A stretch of DNA of 64,000 nucleotides from Comamonas sp. (GTDB lineage Bacteria > Pseudomonadota > Gammaproteobacteria > Burkholderiales > Burkholderiaceae_C): positions 248,001 to 312,000 of the forward strand of contig JAJPEQ010000006.1 in assembly GCA_021166775.1 (NCBI GenBank), in the 5' to 3' direction. Of this stretch, positions 7,904 through 16,518 are shown one piece after another. The notes under the pieces are model-generated. The model was not told the DNA's origin. It did no database searches and saw nothing but the letters and a program-made list of their open reading frames with translations. The position numbers were made by a program, and so were the translations under genes. Each line of letters opens with the position of its first letter. The stretch's first letter is position 1.

Positions 7904-9205
7904 TCAATGCATGCTCTTGAACAGGCGATGGTGCATGCGCCTGAGCGACCACCAGACGCTGAGCGCCACCAGCGGGATGGCCGCCGCCGCCGTCCCCTCC
8001 GGCGACCACGGCCAGCCCAGCGCCTGCGCACCCTTGACCAGATGGCTGATGAGCCCGACGACGTAGTAGGTGATGGCCGCTACCGACAGGCCCTCCACCG
8101 TGGCCTGCAGGCGCAGCTGCATGTCCTGGCGCTGGTTCATCGTGGTGAGCAGCTGCTGGCTGCTGCGCTGCTGCGCGATCTCCACGCGCGTGCGCAGCAG
8201 GTTGCTGGTGCGCGAGACCCGCTCGGACAACGCATTCTGCCGGCGCACCGCCCACGCGCAGGTGCTGCGGGCCGGGCTCAGGCGCCGCTCGATGAAGTCA
8301 CCCAGGGTCTGCATGCCCGCCAGCGGTGCTTCACCCAGTTCACGGATGCGCTGGCTCACCAACTCGAAGTAGGCGCTGCTGGCGGAAAACCGCGCGTGCG
8401 TGGCGGCGTACAGGCTCTCGACCTGTCCCGCCAGGCGCGTCAGACGATCCAGCAGGTGCGGCTCGGCATCCCCATCCGCATCACGGATCGCCTCGGCCAG
8501 GTCAGCCAGGTCGCGCTCGGCACGCGCCAGCGCGTCGGCCGCATCACGCGCCACGGGCAGGCCCAGCAGCGCCGTCATGCGGTAGGTTTCCAGCTCCAGC
8601 AGGCGCTGCACCGTGCGGCCCAGTCGCCTCGCGCTCAAACCGCCCGCCACCAGCACCATGCGCGAGCCGCCATCGGCACGCAGCGCGAAATCGGTAAAGA
8701 CTTTGGCATGTCCACCAGCCACCGAGGACGCCACCAGCGTGCCCTCCTGCAGCACCCGGGGCACGAGCTCGCCATCACCGAACGAGCGCATGTCCAGCAC
8801 CCAGAGGTCGAGCCGGCACAAGCACTGCCCTGGCAAGCCCGCCAGCCAGTCGGCAGGCACGGCTGCGAGCGCGCTGGCGGGCTGCGCCTGGCCAAAGCCC
8901 GTGGCATCCAGCGGCGCCGCAAACGTCCAGGCGACGAACTCGGTATGCAACTCCCATCGCACGCGGAAGGCGCCGAGATCGGCACGCCAATGCGTGACCA
9001 GCGCATCCGGCACCGTCGCGCCTGGATGGCGCCCGAGCAAGGCCGTCAGATGCGCGCGGCTGGCCTCGCGCTCGCCGGCATCCGCCCACATCACGACGTG
9101 ACCCATGGCCAGGGGCGCCGTGACGGCTTCCGGCGGGCGCGCGTGGATTTCGTTGTGCAGCAGCGTACGCTGGGGATGCGATGGTGCCACGGTCAATGCT
9201 TGCAT
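7904..9205 (-). CDS. DUF3422 family membrane-anchored protein
   Basis: A 433-residue protein recognised by its N-terminus HPQRTLLHNEIHARPPEAV and by the C-terminal region QLLTTMNQRQDMQLRLQATV followed by two hydrophobic segments, YYVVGLISHLV and AIPLVALSVWWSL. The long middle is helical and charged. The family is common in Proteobacteria and its function is unknown; its C-terminal layout resembles CorA-like or YloC-like membrane anchors but I do not claim homology. An AAGGA site precedes the ATG. It is followed at two bases by the EamA exporter, suggesting a functional link. Confidence 0.85.
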   Translation of the reverse strand: MQALTVAPSHPQRTLLHNEIHARPPEAVTAPLAMGHVVMWADAGEREASRAHLTALLGRHPGATVPDALVTHWRADLGAFRVRWELHTEFVAWTFAAPLDATGFGQAQPASALAAVPADWLAGLPGQCLCRLDLWVLDMRSFGDGELVPRVLQEGTLVASSVAGGHAKVFTDFALRADGGSRMVLVAGGLSARRLGRTVQRLLELETYRMTALLGLPVARDAADALARAERDLADLAEAIRDADGDAEPHLLDRLTRLAGQVESLYAATHARFSASSAYFELVSQRIRELGEAPLAGMQTLGDFIERRLSPARSTCAWAVRRQNALSERVSRTSNLLRTRVEIAQQRSSQQLLTTMNQRQDMQLRLQATVEGLSVAAITYYVVGLISHLVKGAQALGWPWSPEGTAAAAIPLVALSVWWSLRRMHHRLFKSMH

Positions 9206-9244
9206 GAATTTCCTTGGAGGATTTACCCGGTCGGCAGGCCGCGG

Positions 9245-10756
9245 CTACTCCTCGACGAACGCCTCCTGGCGCTTCTTGCTCACCGCTGGCAGCAGCACGA
9301 CGAGCACCATCAGCGCTGCCGCGATCAACAGCCCGGCGGACAGCGGGCGGGTGAACAGCACCCCCCAATCGCCGCGCGAAAGCAGCAACGCGCGGCGCAG
9401 GTTTTCTTCCATCATCGGCCCGAGAATCAGTCCCAGCAGCAGCGGCGCGGCCTCCAGCTCCAGTTTGTGAAACAGGTAGCCGACGAAGCCGAAGATGGCC
9501 ACCGTCCAAATGTCGAACTGGTTGTTGTTGTTGCTGTAGACGCCCAGCGCGCAAAACAGCACGATGGATGGAAAGAGCCAGCGGTAGGGCACCGTGAGCA
9601 GCTTGATCCAGATGCCCACGAGCGGCAGGTTGAGCACCACCAGCATCAGGTTGCCGATCCACATCGAGGCCACCAGCCCCCAAAACAGCTCGGGGTTGCC
9701 GCTCATCACCTGCGGGCCGGGCTGGATGTTGTGGATGGTCATCGCACCAATCATCAACGCCATCACCGGGTTGGGCGGAATACCCAGTGTCAGCATGGGA
9801 ATGAACGAGGTCTGCGCGCCCGCGTTGTTGGCCGACTCCGGCCCCGCCACGCCGCGGATGTTGCCCTGGCCGAACGGCAGCTCGCCCTCGCGCAGTCGGC
9901 TCTTCTTCTCCAGCGTGTACGAGGCAAACGACGACAGCACGGCACCGCCGCCCGGCAGGATGCCGAGCACCGACCCGAGGGCCGTGCCACGCAGCACGGC
10001 CGGCAGCATGCGCCTGAAATCCTCGGCCGTCGGCATCAGGCCGGACACCTTGGAGGTGAACACCTCGCGATGCTCGTCGGGACGCGAAAGGTTGGCGATG
10101 ATCTCGCCATAGCCGAAGATGCCCATGGCGATCGGCACAAAATCGATCCCGTCCGTCAGATCGGGGATATCGAATGCGAAGCGCACCACGCCGGAATTCA
10201 CGTCCGTGCCCACGAGTCCGAGCATGAGGCCGAGCACGATCATCCCGATGGCTTTGAGCAGCGACCCCGAGGCGAGCACGACGGCGCCGATCAGGCCCAG
10301 CACCATGAGCGAGAAATACTCGGCCGGGCCGAACTTGAACGCCAACTCCGTGAGCGGCGGAGCGAACGCCGCGAGCACCACCGTGCCCACGCAACCCGCG
10401 ATGAACGAACCGATGGCCGCCGACGCCAGCGCCGGGCCGGCCCGGCCCCGACGCGCCATCTGGTAGCCATCGATCGTCGTGACCACCGACGACACTTCAC
10501 CGGGCAGGTTCACCAGGATGGCCGTGGTGGAGCCGCCATACTGCGCGCCGTAATAGATGCCCGCCAGCATGATGAGCGCGGACACCGGCGGCAGCGCATA
10601 GGTGACCGGCAGCAGCATGGCGATGGTGGCCAGTGGCCCTATGCCCGGCAACACGCCGATGAGCGTGCCCAGAAAACAGCCGACGAAGCAGTACACGAGG
10701 TTCTGCCACGTGAAGGCCACGCCAAAACCGAGAACCAGGTGATTGAGCAGATCCAT
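9245..10756 (-). CDS. tctA: Tripartite tricarboxylate transporter large permease TctA
   Basis: A 503-residue inner-membrane protein with about 11-12 hydrophobic segments. TctA hallmarks are FLGTLIGVLPGIGPLATIAM, IYYGAQYGGSTTAILVNLPG and the second-half GILPGGGAVLSSFASYTLEK with NIRGVAGPESANNAGAQTSF and LGIPPNPVMALMIGAM. With TctB and a periplasmic TctC (Bug) receptor it imports carboxylates by secondary transport. It follows tctB at 21 bases. No tctC is encoded nearby; in this group many unlinked Bug receptors exist. Confidence 0.93.
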   Translation of the reverse strand: MDLLNHLVLGFGVAFTWQNLVYCFVGCFLGTLIGVLPGIGPLATIAMLLPVTYALPPVSALIMLAGIYYGAQYGGSTTAILVNLPGEVSSVVTTIDGYQMARRGRAGPALASAAIGSFIAGCVGTVVLAAFAPPLTELAFKFGPAEYFSLMVLGLIGAVVLASGSLLKAIGMIVLGLMLGLVGTDVNSGVVRFAFDIPDLTDGIDFVPIAMGIFGYGEIIANLSRPDEHREVFTSKVSGLMPTAEDFRRMLPAVLRGTALGSVLGILPGGGAVLSSFASYTLEKKSRLREGELPFGQGNIRGVAGPESANNAGAQTSFIPMLTLGIPPNPVMALMIGAMTIHNIQPGPQVMSGNPELFWGLVASMWIGNLMLVVLNLPLVGIWIKLLTVPYRWLFPSIVLFCALGVYSNNNNQFDIWTVAIFGFVGYLFHKLELEAAPLLLGLILGPMMEENLRRALLLSRGDWGVLFTRPLSAGLLIAAALMVLVVLLPAVSKKRQEAFVEE

Positions 10757-10777
10757 GCCGTGATGCTCCTCGCGTCG

Positions 10778-11266
10778 TCAACCAGCGACGAAGCTCGGCC
10801 AGACCGGCAGCGTCATGTTCAGCGCCCGGACGAAGACGACATAGCAGCCCGCAGCCAGCACCGTGGCCAGCAGCAACGCATCCCGAACGCGGAACGCGCG
10901 GCTCGCCATGCCCGCGACGAGCACCAGGGCGTAGATGGCCACGATCAGCCCCATGCCCGGAAGATGCCAGGCCGGCAGACCGACGAGCAGCAAACCGAAG
11001 AGTACGTTGCCGCCCAGGACGAACACCAGTGGCCGCCACGCCCAGGCGCCGATGCGCGCGCCGCCCTCGGTCTCGATGACCAGGGCCTTGAACATCACGA
11101 GCACGCCGATCACCGCCAGCAGCACGCCCACGAGCAGCGGGAAATAGCCGGGGCCCATGCGCGCGGCCGAACCCAGCGCATAGCCGGTGGCGCCCCAGGC
11201 ATAGCCCGTACCCAACACCAGGAACAGCAGTCCGGCGAAGAAATCCTTTTCGTTCTTGATCTTCAC
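10778..11266 (-). CDS. tctB: Tripartite tricarboxylate transporter small membrane protein TctB
   Basis: A 162-residue protein with four hydrophobic segments, the usual TctB size and topology. The family blocks are GLLFLVLGTGYAWGA and ARMGPGYFPLLVGVLLAVIG at the N-terminus. The start is a GTG at 11266, with GGAG seven bases upstream; no in-frame ATG is available at the conserved N-terminus. It is the first gene of a two-gene unit with tctA. Confidence 0.88.
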   Translation of the reverse strand: MKIKNEKDFFAGLLFLVLGTGYAWGATGYALGSAARMGPGYFPLLVGVLLAVIGVLVMFKALVIETEGGARIGAWAWRPLVFVLGGNVLFGLLLVGLPAWHLPGMGLIVAIYALVLVAGMASRAFRVRDALLLATVLAAGCYVVFVRALNMTLPVWPSFVAG

Positions 11267-11341
11267 GTGCGCGCTCCACCGTCATGAAAGACGGCGCGAA
11301 TTATCGGTGCAGCCATGCGCCACGGCCGCTGCACCTGCCCG

Positions 11342-13138
11342 CTACTGCAGCGGCGGCGTCGAGGCCACGACTTCATCGATCGTCGTCAGACCTTCGGCGG
11401 CACGCAGCGCCCCAGCCAGGCGCAGCTGGCGCATGCCATCGCTGACCGCCTGGCGGCGCAGCGCATCGATCGAGGGGCTCTGCGAAATCTTCTCGCGCAG
11501 CCCCTCGGTGACGGTGAGCAACTCGTACAGGCCCATGCGGCCGCGAAAGCCCGTCATGCGGCACTCCACGCAGCCCACGGGGCGATAGGCTCGGTAGCCG
11601 CCGGAGAGCTTCCACGGTTTGATGAGCTCGGCGATCTCCGCCGGATCGGCCTCCCGGTCCCGCTGGCGGCAATTGGAGCACAGCGTGCGCACCAGCCGCT
11701 GCGCCAGCACGCCAAGGAGCGTCGCATTGATCAGATAGTAGGGCACGCCCAGCTCCATGAGCCGCGTGATCGCGCTGGGCGCATCGTTGGTGTGCAGCGT
11801 GGAGAACACGAGGTGACCGGTGAGCGCAGCCTGGATCGCCATTTCGGCGGTTTCCAGGTCGCGGATTTCGCCCACCATGATGATGTCCGGGTCCTGGCGC
11901 ATGAGCGCGCGCAAACCTTCGGCGAATGTGAAGTCGATCTGCGGCTGCACCTGTGTCTGGTTGAAGCTCGCCTCGATCATCTCGATTGGATCTTCCACCG
12001 TGCTCACGTTCACCTCGTCGGTGGCCACGCGCTTGAGTGTGGAGTACAGCGTGGTGGTCTTGCCCGAGCCCGTGGGTCCGGTCACGAGGATCACGCCGTG
12101 CGGGCGTGCAACGAGCTGCTCCCAGCGTTCGGCGTCGTGCGGCGCAAAGCCCAGCGCGCTCAGATCCTTGACGGTATTGTCCGGGTCGAAGATGCGCATC
12201 ACCATCTTTTCACCGAACGCCGTGGGCAGCGTCGAAAGGCGCATTTCCACCTCGTCACCGCCGGGGTTGCGCGTCTTGATGCGCCCGTCCTGCGGACGGC
12301 GCTTTTCCACCACGTCCATGCGCCCAAGCAGCTTGATGCGCGCCACCATGGCATTGAGCACGCCGATCGGAATCTGGTAGACCGTATGCAGCACGCCGTC
12401 GATGCGAAAGCGGATCACGCCCTGCTCGCGCCGCGGCTCCATGTGGATGTCGCTCGCGCGCTGGTCGAACGCGTACTGCCAGAGCCAGTCCACGACACGC
12501 ACCACGCCCTGGTCGTTGGCATCGAGCTGGCGGTTAGCGCGACCCAGCTCCACCAGCTGCTCGAAACTGCTGCCCCCGGCGCTGCCGCCGCTCTTTTGCA
12601 CCGCGCGCACGGACTTGGCCAGGGCGTAGAACTCGGCCGTGTAGCGCTTGATATCCTTCGGATTCGAGAGCACGCAGCGCACACGGCGCTTGATCTGGCG
12701 CTCGATTTCACTGACCCAATCGGCAATGAAGGGCTCGGCCGTGGCCACGACGATTTCGCTTGCCGAGACCTGCACCGGGAGAATTTTGTGGCGCTCGGCG
12801 TAGCTGGCGCTCATGGCTTCGGCGACGCGCCCGGCATCGACCTTGAGCGGGTCGATGCGCAGGAACGGCAAGCCACAGCGCGACGCGACGGTCTCAGTCA
12901 ACGCATCCAGATCGAGCACCTTGCCATCGCCTTCGCGCACCATGGAGACACTGGCCAGGCGCACCAGCGGATGCTGGCTGCTCTCGGCACGCGAACAGCG
13001 CTCGATCGTGCGTTCGGCCTGCGCGCTGGAAATCACGCCATCCTCGCACAGCCAATCGACGATCTGGCGCCACTGCAACGGCCCGCGATGGGTGGCAGGG
13101 GAATGCGGAGCGTGCGCGGCCGTGGGTGTGGGGTTCAT
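11342..13138 (-). CDS. GspE/PilB-type secretion/pilus assembly ATPase (orphan)
   Basis: A 598-residue cytoplasmic ATPase. An N-terminal MshEN/T2SSE_N-like domain (to about residue 170) is followed by the ATPase core: Walker A GPTGSGKTTTL (354-364), Asp box TVEDPIEM, Walker B DPDIIMVGEIRD, His box TGHLVFSTLHTNDA and a zinc site with two Cys-x2-Cys pairs (CSNCRQRD and CVECRMTG). The ending IDALRRQAVSDGMRQLRLAG is typical of GspE/PilB. It should power assembly of a type II secretion or type IV pilus-like fibre, but no pilin, GspF/PilC or secretin gene lies nearby. The ATG at 13138 (MNPTPT) is preferred to an in-frame codon 18 bases upstream. GspE and PilB cannot be told apart here. Confidence 0.85.
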   Translation of the reverse strand: MNPTPTAAHAPHSPATHRGPLQWRQIVDWLCEDGVISSAQAERTIERCSRAESSQHPLVRLASVSMVREGDGKVLDLDALTETVASRCGLPFLRIDPLKVDAGRVAEAMSASYAERHKILPVQVSASEIVVATAEPFIADWVSEIERQIKRRVRCVLSNPKDIKRYTAEFYALAKSVRAVQKSGGSAGGSSFEQLVELGRANRQLDANDQGVVRVVDWLWQYAFDQRASDIHMEPRREQGVIRFRIDGVLHTVYQIPIGVLNAMVARIKLLGRMDVVEKRRPQDGRIKTRNPGGDEVEMRLSTLPTAFGEKMVMRIFDPDNTVKDLSALGFAPHDAERWEQLVARPHGVILVTGPTGSGKTTTLYSTLKRVATDEVNVSTVEDPIEMIEASFNQTQVQPQIDFTFAEGLRALMRQDPDIIMVGEIRDLETAEMAIQAALTGHLVFSTLHTNDAPSAITRLMELGVPYYLINATLLGVLAQRLVRTLCSNCRQRDREADPAEIAELIKPWKLSGGYRAYRPVGCVECRMTGFRGRMGLYELLTVTEGLREKISQSPSIDALRRQAVSDGMRQLRLAGALRAAEGLTTIDEVVASTPPLQ

Positions 13139-13159
13139 GGTGCAATGGTGCCGCAAAAA

Positions 13160-13915
13160 TCAGGCGACGGGCTTGAAGCTGCGCAGCCACTTGCGCGCCG
13201 GCAGGCCCCAGCGCTCCTGCACCGCCTCGGCGCGCTGCAGCAGCAGCGCCCGCGTGGGTCGCGAGGGCGCGCGCTGCGCGAGCACGATGGTGTTGCCCTC
13301 GCGCGTGGGCTTGAACGCCCAGACAGCTTCGGCGCCAAAGGCCTCGCTGATGCGCGCCAGGCTCCGCTCGTAGTGGCTGGTGCGGCCAAACAGATTCACC
13401 GTCATGCAGCCCTCGTCCGTGAGCAGGGCACGGCAGTCGGCGTAGAACGCCACGCTGTCGAACACCGGCGCGGCGGCATCGTCGTCGTACATGTCCACGG
13501 CCAGTGCATCGATCATGCCCAGGTACTGCGGCTTGCGGATCTCCTGGCCCGCATCACCGAGCACCACGGTGAGCCGCGGCCCCTCGGGTGGCAGCTTGAA
13601 CCAGGCGCGGCAGACATGCAGCACCTGGGGGTTGAGCTCCACGGCCGTCGCATGCATCCGCAGCTTCTTGTGGCAAAACTTGGTGATCGCCCCAGCGCCC
13701 AGCCCCAATTGCATGGCACGGCGCCCGGCCACACTGTCCGGCTCCATGAAGAGCAGCCACGCCATCATGCGTTGCACATATTCGAGGGCAAGGTCGAAGG
13801 GCGCGTCCACGAGCATGGAGCCCTGGATCCAGGGCGTGCCCAGGTGCAGATGGCGCAGCACGCCATCGTCGGAGATGCTGACTTCGGGCAGTTCACGAGC
13901 GGGCTTGGCGGGCAT
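13160..13915 (-). CDS. Spermidine synthase-like class I methyltransferase-fold protein
   Basis: A 251-residue protein with the SpeE-like Rossmann fold: AMQLGLGAGAITKFCHK is the nucleotide-binding G-x-G-x-G loop, followed by AVELNPQVLHVCRAWF (acidic end of strand 2), and MIDALAVDMYDDDAAAPVFDS corresponds to the spermidine-synthase gate region. It lacks the N-terminal beta-barrel of full SpeE, so true polyamine synthase activity is doubtful. Its ATG (13915) overlaps the TGA of the glycosylase gene (TGATG), so the two are translationally coupled. Confidence 0.75.
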   Translation of the reverse strand: MPAKPARELPEVSISDDGVLRHLHLGTPWIQGSMLVDAPFDLALEYVQRMMAWLLFMEPDSVAGRRAMQLGLGAGAITKFCHKKLRMHATAVELNPQVLHVCRAWFKLPPEGPRLTVVLGDAGQEIRKPQYLGMIDALAVDMYDDDAAAPVFDSVAFYADCRALLTDEGCMTVNLFGRTSHYERSLARISEAFGAEAVWAFKPTREGNTIVLAQRAPSRPTRALLLQRAEAVQERWGLPARKWLRSFKPVA

Positions 13916-14448
13916 CAAAGCAATCCAGAAGTTGAAAACGCCTCGCGCCACGCCTCGCACTTGCGCGCAAAGCTCCATGAGGCATTGGCCGGGCTGGTCG
14001 AAGGCAGGCGCAGCGAGGTGATGGGCGCATCCTCGGCCAGCCCCATGCGCTCGCGCACCAGGCGCGCCCGGGAATGGCTCTCGCCCCCATTGTGAGCGAT
14101 CGCCACCAGCCAAGGCAGACGGGCGTGCAGCCCGGCGAAATCGTTGAGCTGCGCATGGCGGATGCTGGTGTCCAGGCTTCCCTCGCGCTCGCAGGCCATG
14201 TACACATCCCAGACACCGAGTCCGCGCGCGAGCACCCAGGCACAGCGCCCGGCGTAGTCCTCGGGCCCGGGCATCGGGTTTTGCGGCCAGAGCGCGGCCA
14301 GCAGGCGCCAGAACTGGTTCTGCGGGTGCCCGTAGTACTGCTGCGCACGCAGCGACGCCACGCCCGGGAAGCTGCCGAGTATGAGCACGCGCGTGTGCGG
14401 CGCCACCAGGGCGGGCAGACCATGAAGCAGGGGATAAGACGCCACCAT
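13915..14448 (-). CDS. DNA-deoxyinosine (hypoxanthine-DNA) glycosylase, UDG superfamily family 6
   Basis: A 177-residue protein with the UDG-superfamily motif 1 in its HDG form, VLILGSFPGVASLRAQQYYG, followed by HPQNQFWRLLAAL. Motif 2 is in LPSTSPANASW, the S-T-S-P block typical of the family. It should excise hypoxanthine (deaminated adenine) from DNA as the first step of base-excision repair in the cytoplasm. The residue after GSFPG is as in family 6, which lacks uracil activity. The start ATG is at 14448. It is coupled by a TGATG overlap to the spermidine-synthase-like gene. Confidence 0.82.
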   Translation of the reverse strand: MVASYPLLHGLPALVAPHTRVLILGSFPGVASLRAQQYYGHPQNQFWRLLAALWPQNPMPGPEDYAGRCAWVLARGLGVWDVYMACEREGSLDTSIRHAQLNDFAGLHARLPWLVAIAHNGGESHSRARLVRERMGLAEDAPITSLRLPSTSPANASWSFARKCEAWREAFSTSGLL

Positions 14449-14463
14449 CGGGCGCCGTTTGTA

Positions 14464-15045
14464 CTACGGTTTGGGGGCCGGTCGCACGAGGCGCACGTAA
14501 AGCGGCGTGGCGCGGTTCATGTCCCCCCGCCCTTCCCCCGAGCCCATGTCCACCGCCCAGGCCTGCCGCGCATGGAGGGCATCACCGCCCTGGCCGCCGC
14601 GCATCACGTTGCCATAGGTATACGGGTTGACCGCCCCCGTGTTGACGCTGCGGGTGCTCGTCCAGTGCCAGTCGGCGGGTGCACCCGGAAACAGGGCTGC
14701 ATCGACGGCGGACGGGCTGGTGCCGCGGTTGACCAGGCGGCGCAGCTCGGGCACGCGCGGCAGACGCCAGCGCACCCCGCCCGCCTTCCATCGCTCGTCG
14801 GCCAGGGCCTGGGCCTGGGCCAACGTGAGCAGCTGCGCACGGCCCGTGCAGGTGCTGCCATTCCACTGCATGCCGACGACACAGCGGTCCCAGGCCAGAT
14901 GCGAGCGCGTGTCGATCACCAAGGTGCCATCGGTCGACAGCGCCCAGGGGCTTGCGACCGACGCCGCGGACGTCGCCATGCCGGACGCGCCCATCCACAG
15001 GCCGCAGGCCGTCAACATTCCCCCCATGAGCCTGTGCTTGCCCAT
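14464..15045 (-). CDS. Exported DUF1566 (Lcl C-terminal domain) protein
   Basis: A 193-residue protein. An N-terminal signal peptide (MGKHRLMGGMLTACGLWMG, ending near TSAASVA) suggests export. The mature part carries the DUF1566 pattern: DTRSHLAWDRC at the start of the domain, LTLAQAQALADERW, WRLPRVPELRRLVNRG in the middle and WHWTSTRS...AWAVDMGSGEG...LYVRLVRP at the end. Two cysteines (in WDRCVVG and GSTCTGR) could form a disulfide. Proteins with this domain are surface or periplasmic and of unknown biochemical function. The start chosen is the ATG at 15045. Confidence 0.75.
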   Translation of the reverse strand: MGKHRLMGGMLTACGLWMGASGMATSAASVASPWALSTDGTLVIDTRSHLAWDRCVVGMQWNGSTCTGRAQLLTLAQAQALADERWKAGGVRWRLPRVPELRRLVNRGTSPSAVDAALFPGAPADWHWTSTRSVNTGAVNPYTYGNVMRGGQGGDALHARQAWAVDMGSGEGRGDMNRATPLYVRLVRPAPKP

Positions 15046-15254
15046 CGCCCACCTCCGATTCGGCTGCCCCCAGGGACAGCAAGCCGCCAAGCCGGTCGCT
15101 GCAAGCGGCGACACAAGCGGCTTCACCGCCTCGCCGACCCTAGCACAGTACCTGCTCGTCCGCACGTTTTTTCCATTGTGTCCGCCCACGTCGGCCCGTC
15201 ACGGAAATCAGATTCGGAGAATGCAGTCGCTGGAGCACCGGCAGCATGCAAAGC

Positions 15255-15280
15255 AAAAAAAGGCCGCCCACGGCGGCCTT
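15255..15280 (-). terminator. Intrinsic terminator of the BMP-type transporter operon
   Basis: A perfect nine-pair stem AAGGCCGCC/GGCGGCCTT with a three-base loop is followed on the minus strand by a run of six to seven T (15255-15261). It lies 23 bases beyond the stop of the binding-protein gene. The rest of the gap 15046-15302 shows nothing else I can name. Confidence 0.9.
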
Positions 15281-15302
15281 GTGCAGCAAGGGGCAGCCCC
15301 GC

Positions 15303-16475
15303 TTACTTTCCGTCCGTGCCCGGCACCTTGCCGTCCACGCCCTTGACGAAGAAGTTGATGCCGCGCAGGAAATCGTCATCGGCCACCTTGCCATCGGCAA
15401 GCACTTCCTTGCCGGTGTTGTCGGAAATCGGTCCCTTCCAGATGTGGTAGCTGCCGTCCTTCAGACCCGCCTTGAGCTCGGCGAGCTTGGCCTTGGCCTC
15501 GGCGGGCACGTCGTCGGCGATGGAGACAAGATCGATCGCCCCCTCCTTCACGCCCCACCACTGGTTGGGGCCGGTCTTCCAGGTGCCGTCTAGCGCCTCA
15601 CCCACGGCCTTCTTGTAGTATGGCTCCCAGTTGATGATGGCCGACGCCAGGTGCGCCTTGGGGCCGTAGGCGGTCATGTCCGAATCCCAGCCGAAGGCGC
15701 GCTTGCCCATGGACTCGGCGGTCTTGAGCACGGCGGGCGAATCGGTGTTCTGGAACAGCACGTCGGCGCCGCCGTTGATCAGCGAGGTGGCTGCTTCGGT
15801 TTCCTTGGGCGGGTTGTGCCATTCGTTGATCCAGACCACCATGGTCTTGATCTTGGGGTTGGTGACCTGCGCGCCCAGCGTAAAGCTGTTGATGTTGCGC
15901 ACCACTTCCGGAATCGGCACGGTGCCGACGACGCCCAGCACGTTGGCCTTGGTCATGGCGCCGGCGATCACGCCGGCCATGAACGCGCCCTCGTAGGTGC
16001 GGCTGTCGTAGGTGCGCATATTGGGCGCGGTCTTGTAGCCAGTGGCGTGCTCGAACTTCACGTCGGGGTTGTCGGCGGCCACCTTCAGCATGGGCTCCAT
16101 GAAGCCGAAGCTGGTGCCGAAGATGAGCTTGTTGCCCTGCGCCACCAAGTCACGCGCCACGCGTTCGGTGTCGGCGCCCTCGGGCACGTTTTCGACGAAG
16201 CTCGTGACCACCTTGCCGGCGAAGTCCTTCTCGACCGCCTTGCGACCGTTGTCGTGCGCATAGCTCCAGCCACCGTCTCCCACGGGACCGACGTAGATCC
16301 AGGCGGCCTTCAGCGGTTCGGCGGGCGCCGGTGCCGGAGCAGCAGCAGGAGCCGCCGCGGGGGCCGGCGCAGGCGCCGGTGCCGGCTCCTCCTTCTGCCC
16401 GCAGGCTGCCATCGTGAGCGCCGCGGCAGACACCATGGCCAGGCGCAAGGCGGTGCGTTTGTTCATGTCGGTCAT
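15303..16475 (-). CDS. BMP-family ABC transporter substrate-binding lipoprotein (nucleoside type, PnrA/Med-like)
   Basis: A 390-residue lipoprotein. The signal peptide MTDMNKRTALRLAMVSAAAL leads to a lipobox TMAAC with the lipidated Cys at residue 24. An unusual Ala/Pro-rich linker of about 25 residues follows, then the BMP domain starting AAWIYVGPVGDGGWSYAHDN. Further BMP blocks are FGTSFGFMEPMLKVAADNPD, FEHATGYK and the late GAIDLVSIADDV. Relatives bind purine nucleosides. The ATG at 16475 has AGGAGG nine bases upstream. It is the last gene of the ATPase-permease-permease-binding protein operon. Confidence 0.92.
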   Translation of the reverse strand: MTDMNKRTALRLAMVSAAALTMAACGQKEEPAPAPAPAPAAAPAAAPAPAPAEPLKAAWIYVGPVGDGGWSYAHDNGRKAVEKDFAGKVVTSFVENVPEGADTERVARDLVAQGNKLIFGTSFGFMEPMLKVAADNPDVKFEHATGYKTAPNMRTYDSRTYEGAFMAGVIAGAMTKANVLGVVGTVPIPEVVRNINSFTLGAQVTNPKIKTMVVWINEWHNPPKETEAATSLINGGADVLFQNTDSPAVLKTAESMGKRAFGWDSDMTAYGPKAHLASAIINWEPYYKKAVGEALDGTWKTGPNQWWGVKEGAIDLVSIADDVPAEAKAKLAELKAGLKDGSYHIWKGPISDNTGKEVLADGKVADDDFLRGINFFVKGVDGKVPGTDGK

Positions 16476-16518
16476 CAGAAAAGTCCTCCTGGAAAAAACT
16501 GGGGCGAGGTAAAAATAT

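Noticed and set aside
7907-11287. A 1126-residue open frame on the plus strand
   Set aside because: It lies antisense to DUF3422, tctA and tctB, is rich in His, Arg, Gln and Ala, and has no recognisable domain. It is a codon-bias shadow.
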